Source: Mansonella perstans
Taxonomy: Eukaryota > Nematoda > Chromadorea > Rhabditida > Onchocercidae
Length of the DNA stretch: 64,000 nucleotides
Direction: 5' to 3'
NCBI GenBank assembly: GCA_037074765.1
Contig: JBAMDO010000258.1
Location: 1-64,000, forward strand
Below, one piece after another: positions 54,866 to 64,000 of this stretch. The notes under the pieces are model-generated. The model made no database searches, was not told the DNA's origin, and saw nothing but the letters and a program-made list of their open reading frames with translations. A program made the translations under genes and the position numbers. Each line of letters starts with the position of its first letter. The stretch's first letter is position 1.

Positions 54866-57137
54866 ACTTTTGATTATATATTTTCTAAGATCATTAGAGT
54901 TAAAATGATATTTTTGATCGGATAATAGTGATGTGTTTTATTTGGTAATAAAACAACTAGGATTGACAGTTATCGTATTTTAGTACCCGATATAAATTTT
55001 TATTTTATTCTTATCTTTTTTTGTATAAATTCCAATGCTGATGAAATCCTTATTTTAGACAGCTTATCCCTACTTAAAGGAATGAAAACATAGAAATAAA
55101 TTCTAAGTTCTTGTAACAGCGAAAAAAAGATCAATATTTTTTAGTGAATGTATACCAAAAGCATTCATTGAAATGGTGGATTGGGAAAAAAAATGTGCCG
55201 AGTTATATGATTATTCGCTGCATGCTGCCGGTTTGGATGTAAAAAATTGATTCGAAAATTAGCGGTTACCAAAGTTAATTGTTGTCTTTGATACAGTATG
55301 TGGTATTCAGCTGTATTTTGACTCTTCTGTGTTAATTTTATAGCGGATCTCATAGGAGAATTAACAGATTAGATGTTGTAAAAAGTGTTGTAAAAAGTAG
55401 TTACTCCAAAGATAGAAATTTTAAGTATATTTCTTGCATCTGTCCCTTGCTTTTATATCTTTTGTTTGAATGCGTTTCAAGTTATATTGTGTAAATGTTA
55501 AATGAATCTAAAAGTAAAGTTTTTGGCAAATATAATTCTGTGTATGTACATTAAATTCGTAATTTATGGCTAAAATTTTACGCAAACTGAATCATCATTG
55601 ATTTCAAATTTTTTGATTTCAAAAAATATTTATTGCCATCTTTAAAATTTAATATTTTGAATACGGATTTTTCTTGTGTTTGGAGAGTCTCCATAGTATT
55701 ATTGTATTCTATTTCATTAAAACGTGATATCTTCCCGTGCTTCCTTTCGTCTTCACAATGTGCATTCTGCCGAAGTTTCATTTGTTTTTTGAATTTTATC
55801 ATTTATTAACAAGTGTATTGTTTCAACGGATCATATTGGAATTTTATTTAAAAGATGCTATTAAAATTAAAATAATGCGTGAACTATAATCAGTGGCAAA
55901 AACAATTTTTAAAGATAATGCGCTGATGAGTAAGGATGTATAATGAATAATGAAAAAGATGATTGCACCGGGAATAGACTGATTTAAAATTGATTAATTG
56001 CATCATCGATTCTTTGTTAAGCTATCCTCACAGCCAAAATTTGCTAGAGTTTAATATTTACAGTACTGGAACTTTTAAAGACGTATTATTTGGCTTAAGC
56101 GTCCACGAGTCATTCATTTAACAAATAAAAAAATGTCATAAGAGAGAGCCATAAGTTTATTCCACTAGCAACCTGAATTGATAGAGCCAGAACGAATACA
56201 ATTTAAAGTTTACATGGAGAAATTCAATTGAGATTTGTGATTTTCGGAGTCACTAGGTTAGTGTTTCAGATTTTACCTGCAGGCTTTACGTTGAGTGGTA
56301 GGCACACTACGAATGTCTTTTTTTGGATTCAATTTTGGTATTTAACTTAAATTTTAGTTTAGAAACAATAAATTACTCTACAGACATCTACTCCATCTAA
56401 ATGTTTTCACGTTAGAACTTGAACCGTATCATGATCCCTCAAGGATATTTACTACTGATCAGTGAACATAACATTATACTTCAGCACCATGATATGACAC
56501 AAAGTGTTTTATTTCAGAGTGACATGTAGTAATTAGTTAGTTGAGCAACTTCAATATAATATTTGAAGTCTCAGTTCTTTCCATTCGCTTGGTTTGAATT
56601 GAGCACGCAACTTTATCCTTACATTTGCATCAGATTAGCGTCCAATTCAGAAATATAGTGGATAAAATTCTAGAACTTGTTTTATGATCAAAATGCACTG
56701 GGATATTAAATTCTCCCTAAATTTTATACGATTTTATGAAATTAAAAAACGATGCTAATTTTTGGCTAAATGGTTGCTTCGATTTATGAATTTACCGAAA
56801 TTATTTTGCAAAATGCTGCTCATAATATGTATTGAAGAATTGTTTTGCTTATCCTTTTTAAGGGAAATTGTGAACAAACGCTCACTCTATTTTTAAAACT
56901 TTTGAAGCTTCAAACTTAAAGATATTTATGTTTGCTCCTAACCAAATAAGAAAGTATCAGTAAGAAAGTTCAGCTAAAAAATTATGCCTCAATAATCATT
57001 ACATCAGCTTTAGATCTCATAAGTAACCAAATATCTTAAACGTTTTGAAAATCACAGGGTCCTCTTGAAGACATCTCATTTTTTTAAATCAAATGAGAGA
57101 ATATACCTTAATAAACAATGTTATTTTTGATAAAATA
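54866..57137. other. intergenic region between convergent genes
   Basis: No supported gene. A minus-strand frame at 55802-55578 (74 residues, ATG start, Lys/Asn-rich) has no domain or splice support. Confidence 0.4.
54947..54952 (+). terminator. poly(A) signal of the dehydrogenase gene
   Basis: AATAAA lies 82 nt after the stop codon. Confidence 0.6.
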
Positions 57138-58248
57138 TTAAACATCGTATATTTTATGCCATTTACTGAACCCTACTGCTCCCGGGTAATAAAATACTTC
57201 GATAATCTGAAATATCATTACATTTAATATTTATCTGCTTCATCCACTAATAACTGGTAGCTACTGAAATATCTGAACTTGTTCGGATCTTCGAATAGAT
57301 TTGATGTATAAATCATTTTGCTTGATGTACAGAATGATTTAGTGTATAGATCATTTTGCATTAATTTCTACACTAGCTTTTCTCCCCAGTTCTTTAAATC
57401 AGTGAATAGTTTTTGTTGTTTTCTTCACCAGAATTTTTAGGAAAACAATTACTGGAAATGAATGAAGAATTCTTTTATGATAAGAGCCTAACATACTTCA
57501 ATTACAAAATTTAACAGAATCACAATTTTTATCATAGTACTTTCACTACGGTGTTATGAAGGAAAGATTATAGAATAGAAATTTGAAAATAAACACGCGT
57601 TAAAAGTATAAAATACTAACCCAATGTTTGTGAGAATCGCGGGAAATAATTTTCCTTGGGGATTTCGAATAACGGTTCCCTGGGAATTCAATAAATAATG
57701 TCCAGAAGCCTTTCCTTTTCGCCTGTAAATTTATGCCCGAAATATTATTAATAGAATTTAAGGTGAATATTTATTGAGCATGTCATATCTGAAATTAAAT
57801 AATTAATTTAAGGTATAAGAAAAAAATTATTTTTCTGCGTATGCTAAGTACTTCATTAAATTAATGACAGGATGCAAAATTTAATTATGCAATTACTCAC
57901 TAAGGACATTTAACACTTTTCTATGATAACTGGTCTAAACGTTTAAGCATTTATAAAAATGCAACTAGAATAATTTCATTAAATCGGTACCTTTTGAAAG
58001 TTTACCTCATAGGTTTTCGTAAAGATTTTCCCAGGTGCCACATAAAAATCTGCAGTATTTTCAACTCCGACAAGACGGAAAAATTTGGCTTCGGTAACGT
58101 TATTGTTACGAACGGAAAGAGTTAAATCGAAACGCTTTTGGTAATAACGTTTGTGCCTTCTCGAACTACACAAAGAATTACACAGCATGAGGTGGAGAAT
58201 GATCAAAAGCCTTAAGGTTCGCAAAAGTACTGCGCATATATGCCACAT
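57138..58248 (-). CDS. small secreted protein of unknown family
   Basis: Three exons (58248-58006, 57722-57621, 57206-57138) join in phase 0 and give 137 residues. The start MWHICAVLLRTLRLLIILHL followed by MLCNSLCS is a convincing signal peptide. The mature part begins basic (RRHKRYYQKRFDLTLSVRNN) and continues with alternating hydrophobic residues (FFRLVGVENTADFYVAPGKI, then FWTLFIEFPGNRY, then IIEVFYYPGAVGFSKWH), suggesting a beta-sandwich. Donors are GAG|GTAAAC and TGG|GTTAGT; acceptors are TTTACAG and ATTTCAG. It superficially recalls nematode transthyretin-like proteins but lacks their key motifs, so I leave it unassigned. Confidence 0.55.
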
Positions 58249-58508
58249 TGATCAAGAATTACTTCTGCAATGGAGATTTGCATTTAATGGACAAAGATAA
58301 ATTTAATATAAGAAGTAAAAATGCAAAAATTTCAAAAAAAGTCTGACTTTACTTTTTCAAATTCATTCAGTAAGTTCATATTTAACATGAAAGTATGTTT
58401 GAATGCCTTTCTTTTAATTATTTTTCATTTGAATGGTTCCTATTTCGAGAAAAATTTGTCATTAACAGCTATCTTGAAATCGAATCAAAAAAAGAAACAA
58501 AAGCAAAT

Positions 58509-58596
58509 AAAAGTATTAGTGCAAGTAAAAAAACAAAAACAAGTAAAAGTATTAGTGCAAATAAAAAAACAAAAGCAGTAAAAGTATTAGTGCAAG
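58509..58596. repeat. 36-bp tandem repeat, about 2.5 copies
   Basis: Copies start AAAAGTATTAGTGCAA at 58509, 58545 and 58580. They encode a VLVQVKKQKQ-like repeat in one plus frame, probably without meaning. Confidence 0.88.
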
Positions 58597-59825
58597 TTGT
58601 GCTTAATCAAAAGATATAAAATTGGATCAATTACATTAATTAATAAATTTCGGAAATTCGTAAATAAATTTAAGCATTTTATTACGATTTTCTTCCTTTT
58701 TTATACTGATGAAAGCTAATTAAAGGAATGACAACACAAAGTTCATAATTATAAAAACTATCTATTTAAAAAAAATCTCTAAACTTGAAAACTTTATGAA
58801 TGGCGGGTATTTAATTAATTTAGTTCTTCCGAACATCACTCAGTTTTAGGCATGCAGTATGACTGCGACTGTTTCATTGTTTGTTCAAAATACTGCGTAG
58901 GAAAGAAGAAATGAAAGAAGACAAATTTGCCCGCACTGTTTTCCAATCAAGCCATAAAGATTCCCGAATTTTCGAAATCTAAGTTTCTTGTTTGAAGTTT
59001 ACCAGAAATAATAAGGTTTTAATACTGTTACTGTTATCTTTAAGGCTTGTAAACTCACTTGCCATCAAATGTTGTATTCAGATATTTTATCATGTGCAAT
59101 GAAAATAAAATTTCTGAAATTTTCTTATGCTTTTTATTGTTAGAGAACAAAATAAATTTTGAACTGAGGAAGTTTTTGAACTCGGATCTGAGTTCTCCTA
59201 AAACTGAACGAAAATTTGTTTGTGCTACATGAAGCTCATTAATCTACGTTGTTAATGACTCTTGAATGCATAATATAAAAGAAAATTCCCTACTTAAAAA
59301 GAACTTGGAATGAAATGAATTAAAGCATTCTTATTTGGAAAGTGAATTGCCAATTTCAATGAAAAAATTCAGTAAGTCGGAAAAGCAGAATTAAAGTAAT
59401 AACAAAACCAGAAATGTGTCTCAATTAATGAACAAAATGAAAAAAAAGTGCGTGTAAGAAAAATTTAATTAGGACTACGAATAAATACCTTATTTCGCTA
59501 TCAATAAATTCAACAATAAAATAAGCCATTAAATATTTAAAAAATTTTAAAATTGAAATTAGCACTCATATTTATCGGAAAACATAACCTTACCTTCCTT
59601 AGCTGTTGATTAATTTTTAATGAAGTAATAAAAGTAATTTTTGATTTGGTAGGATTATTTATCATCAGCATGATGAGCGAAGTTTCACTCGATGTGCGTT
59701 CATGCTCATTACAATTATTCCAGAGCTGATCATTGTCCAGTCAACATCTGTACTGTCGATATTATAACCGTAAAGTCAAATTTTCAGGTGAATAGGTGAA
59801 AGCGATAACGAGTCGATCAACAGAT

Positions 59826-59879
59826 ATTATGTCAATCAACAAAATCGATCAAATTATGTCAATCAACAAAATCGATCAA
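59826..59879. repeat. 27-bp tandem duplication
   Basis: Two identical copies starting ATTATGTCAATCAACAAAAT. Confidence 0.93.
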
Positions 59880-60656
59880 CAGATAATTAAAGCAACTAAA
59901 TGATAGAAGATTCAAAAATGCTTGCACAAATAATTGAAAAATGAAAAAACATTTTCACATCCTACTAAAATTGAATATCATCCCGGTTATTATCTTATCA
60001 GAAATATCCATATATTTCCGGCAAAATATAAGAACGGTTTAATCTCTCAAACGTTTAAAGCTGAATGAGAGAGTTTTCACCAATTTTCATTCAAATTTCT
60101 TTAAATGATTGTATCATTTAAACCATCATATAGAGATTATAGACAATAATGAGAGCAAGTTATTTCCAGTAACATTATTGAATTAATTTCGAAAGTAAAA
60201 AAAGTGAACTGCCAAAAAGGATAATAACAGATCCTTCAACAAATCTGATTTCAGCGTGCTATCAGTAAACGAGAAGCGACTATTGCTCAAAGTTTATTTG
60301 TTTTCTTTTATTTAATTCAAAATATTTAAATTTTAGCAAAATAATTCCAATAACTTCTGATTTATTTTTTAAAAATTGATCTATTTTTATGCAATCTTTT
60401 GAAAGTGTTGCTGGCAAAATGTAACCCACAACCTATTCTTCTACTATTATGCCCCTTCTCTCGCCTTGATATTCTCTTCTTCTCCTTCAACTTGTTTCGA
60501 CAATATTGCTTTGAGATTACCTTTGCACTTTGGCATTGTTGTTTCATTCTTCTAATTCGTTTGTGCGAATTTTTGAATTTGTTAGCAATTTTCTAATAAC
60601 GAAAAATTTTCATTTGAAGGAAACATGGAACATCAACCATCAATTGGTGTTTTTAG

Positions 60657-60749
60657 TACACACACATATGCAAATACAAATATAATATATACACACAAAC
60701 ACACACACTTAAATACGTATATACTTGCATACACACTGCACACGCAATA
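60657..60749. repeat. CA/TA-rich microsatellite tract
   Basis: ACACACACATATG, ATATATACACACAAACACACACAC and related runs lie in non-genic DNA. Confidence 0.8.
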
Positions 60750-62411
60750 CGTAAGAGGAACATAACACATCATTAATTTTTACAAAAAAAGCCATTTTGC
60801 AGAAATGGGTGCAGTAATGTGATGACTGTTAATTTCAATTTCAATTAAACAGTGCATCAATTTCAACTGTAATTCGCTACCACAAAAACGATAGAAATGA
60901 ACAGGACAGATGAAACGATAATGAAAGTGAATCAGAAGTCATTGATTTTCAGTCTTCTTTAATTAGGCAATTGCGCATATTTATGTGTATACTTCTAGTA
61001 TATTCCAAAAAATATACCAGCTTTTTTCCAGAATTTTTAGAATTTCTTGAATTTGAAACCGTAATTGTAGAAACATTTGGAATATTTTTCTCATTTTTCT
61101 CAATAATTCCACATCGGTCATCTTCAGATTTGATTTCCCATACTTATTTGCTTTTATATCATTAAGCAGAAAAATTAACAACAGAAATAACAATCCGAAC
61201 TCAGTAAAAAGTCCGAATTAAACATTCAACGGTTCTTCGATGTTTTACATGTCCCATGTTTTCTTAGTCAATTTTTCAGACCCATGAAAACTTGATAAAA
61301 TTTGGTAATAGTTAAGAAATCATGCTTGAGGCGACGAAGTTCAATTTCAACACGTTTGGAGAAATAAAATCTCTAAATGTGTTGGATTTCTTCAGCACCG
61401 TAAGAAGTTGGTGGTACATTTTTTCTTAAGCATCGTAAGAACATGGTTGATGATAAATTTAGGCAATTTAGAGATTACTTCATCTGATTTTTAAAGTAAA
61501 GAAGGAACAAAAAGTATAAAAGGAATAAAACAAAAAAATTTACGGCAGATATATTGCATTCAAGGTATCAAAACTAATTATGGAAATTTCCAAAATCAAA
61601 TATAATAAATACTATAAATCAACAAGAGTTTTATGTGATGAAAAGAGGAATTGGAAATTATTTTAGTTCACCAAAATTTTGGAAAAATTAGCAAGCATAC
61701 TAAGATTTGGAAAAATGAATGACAATTATGATACAAAATTTATTAAAAAATTGCAGAAATTTTAGTAGTTAAGCTCTTATCAGTTATGTGGGCTTGAATT
61801 TTTAAGTAAAATTTGAAATTAGCAAAACCCGTAGGTTCTCATTTTTTGACGCAGGAAAAGTGAAAATGAGCCTAAGAAAACTTGACTTTTAAAAGCCAGT
61901 TAATAAAATACGAATTGATAGTTTGCCGCTTCTTGATGTCAATAAAGGATGAGTAATAATGGAATGGATGAAAATTTGCGGAACTACATTTAACTGTAAA
62001 AAAAAGTGGAAATGCTTTCTTGACAAATGATTACCGGCTACATTTGTTCCTTCTTGATTGCTTGTCAGTAAGTAATAAGCTTATATTTAGTAGGGAATTA
62101 TAGCTTAGATGGTTATTACTGAAGTAAATAATTCGCCAATTCAGTTGCTAATTTCTCGTCAAAATGCAGTAAGTAAACAACTGGTTGACAATTATCATTA
62201 TCACAATCTTCCGAAAGAGAAATTCAATCAGTGTTCACTTTTGCAGTAAATAAGCGAAAGATTCGTCTTAGAAAGAAAAGTTAAACACTAACCGGCGCGG
62301 TATTATTATATCCACAACGGAACAGTGAAATTTTGTATTTCGTCAAAAACGTATCTTCTATTATTATTATTTACTAAATAATTGTTCGAAAACTAATTCA
62401 GTTAGTTGTCC

Positions 62412-62435
62412 ATAGATAGATAGATAGATAGATAG
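62412..62435. repeat. (ATAG)6 microsatellite
   Basis: Six perfect ATAG units in non-genic DNA. Confidence 0.95.
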
Positions 62436-64000
62436 TTCGTTGCTATGAGTCATTTTTAAAATATTTGCTCATTTTTTTGTTTTCCAAATTAATTATTACG
62501 AGTTAATTTAAAAAGTCTTTTTTTATTTTATCATTAAAAGATATCAACAACTCTTAAATGAATCTATTAATTTAAAAATTACGGCTGGTAGCTGACAGAA
62601 TTGTCATTGTCATTGATGTGGAAATATAAATAGTTCATTTTGATTAAAAATGACATGAATGCAGTGAATTAACAAAATACTTGGGGGAACTGCAAAACCG
62701 GCTGCTACAAATATCAATAATATTTCACCATGTGTTTTCGCCGAGAATTGAATCAGATATTATCTTTTGATGCGACACATGTGATAAATTTCCTGTTTAT
62801 GTAAAAATTTTTGCAAAATTTTGAGACTGTGAAGTTGGTAGCGGTTGTATTAACAACATGACCATCAATTATAAAAAAGATTGAATCGAAAAAAATTGCA
62901 TGACAGCTTGGTCTCATCGAAAATAAATCTATAGAAGTAGCATTATTTCTGCAAATTAATGCAATTAAAAGATATTGTCTCATATGAATAGTAGATTTAA
63001 TTTAATGGTAGATTTAATTTAATGGAGGCAAATGGCAGTTTCTGGTGAATTTTCATCCTAGTAGAAGATAAAAAAAAGCACAAATATTCTTATTGGTAAC
63101 ATAAAAAAGTGTGCTTAAATGTATTATAATGAAATATCAAACTGAGTTATTTTTAAGCAAATAGATTGCAAATGTTTGCTATGATAATTATTCAAAATCA
63201 AATAATTTGGGAATTGATTTGAATGCGAATAAAATGAAATTGTGATTATCAATTGTTTTGTAGATGATAAAATATTACACAGAATTAGAGAAATAATGGA
63301 GAACAGTTAATGGCAAATTGATTTGTTTTTCGTCTCACAACTTCCATACTTTGGCTTGATATTTACGGACGAGAAAATGTGGAAATATGCAGTTGAGAGA
63401 TTGCTGCCAGCACTTCTGCTATTGAAGAATAGATTCCGCATACTAATAAATCAATACTGCACTTTTTGAAGTGTTATGATTTAATTTTACTCATTGAGAT
63501 TGCATAAAGCTTTATGAGCGGTACAGCAGTTATTATAACCAGCTGCTGTTGCACAATCCATTTTGGTTTTCATAATTGATTTTGTTTTTTTACAACAACT
63601 GAAAATAAGCAAGAGATCTGCTTACAATGCCAGGTGGCAATGAACCAATTTTTGTCATTTCATATATACCAAATTTTTATAATAGCATTGAAAACACGCA
63701 AACATTTAGTTTAGCGGACAAATAGGAAATATAAATAGTAATGCATACGTTATGTGTAACAGTATTTGAATATCAAATAACAATTGGGAAAGAAAAATAC
63801 AACTTATTTCCTTATATAATCTATTTTAACAATAACCAAGCTACTATTTGTCTTCTTTTTTCTCAAATTTATTTTTGAAAAGATAAAATTGTCAAAAGCT
63901 ATCTTTTGATCCATAAAAGTATAGAAATCTGTTCATAACAATCTCACTTCTGGCAAAATTCAGAAATTATTCCTCATTTCAGATATTTCTGGCTTATTAT

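Larger units (their letters stand above)
58249..64000. other. gene-poor AT-rich region to the end of the window
   Basis: No exon with family or splice support on either strand. It contains several small tandem repeats and microsatellites listed separately. Regulatory DNA of a gene beyond the right edge cannot be excluded. Confidence 0.45.

Noticed and set aside
55578..55802. Minus-strand 74-residue Lys/Asn-rich frame
   Set aside because: Somewhat protein-like but isolated, with no acceptor, domain or partner exons that I can defend.
58321..58619. Frames with VLVQVKKQKQ repeats
   Set aside because: They derive from a 36-bp AT-rich tandem repeat, and two frames are equally open.

Overview
This window is nuclear DNA of a parasitic nematode, most likely a filarial worm. 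It is AT-rich. Its genes are split by many introns of roughly 50 to 1500 bp, with acceptors usually ending TTTCAG. It carries a perfect copy of the 22-nt nematode spliced leader SL1, and the gene set includes innexin, a DB module and an MSP domain. I assembled the gene models by hand from splice signals, phase continuity and protein-family conservation. Phase closes exactly in all the main models.

Layout. 1-1742: a 24-bp minisatellite and a doubtful exon. 1743-4499 (+): multidomain glutaredoxin of the GLRX3/PICOT type. 4500-6242: a decayed coding remnant on the minus strand, possibly a retroelement. 6243-9393 (-): an unrecognised coiled-coil, Ser/Asn/Gln-rich protein. 9394-15680: mostly empty AT-rich DNA with a small possible gene (13521-13928, -) and tandem repeats. 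15681-17094 (-): MSP-domain protein with a Lys/Glu-rich tail. 17095-19266: an LTR-like relic carrying the SL1 sequence. 19267-24651 (+): divergent DEAD-box RNA helicase. 26686-27982 (+): secreted Cys-rich DB-module protein. 29423-32363 (+): bestrophin channel. 35455-41755 (+): innexin. 44702-50216 (+): polypeptide GalNAc-transferase with a probable solo LTR in its largest intron. 52033-54865 (+): membrane-anchored short-chain dehydrogenase of the retinol-dehydrogenase type. 57138-58248 (-): small secreted protein of unknown family. 58249-64000: no gene that I can support.

The genes look like an ordinary mixed neighbourhood, not one pathway. Gaps between same-strand genes are 1.4 to 3.1 kb, so I see no tight operon. 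The points most worth following up are: the SL1 sequence embedded in an LTR-like context, with a diverged relative in a second LTR-like element; three GC-AG introns in three different genes; a CGFS to CRFS change in the third glutaredoxin domain; an 85-residue insertion in the innexin C-terminal region; a helicase with several altered core motifs; and a gene whose 3' exons can be joined in two phase-consistent ways. I found no convincing new multi-gene system.
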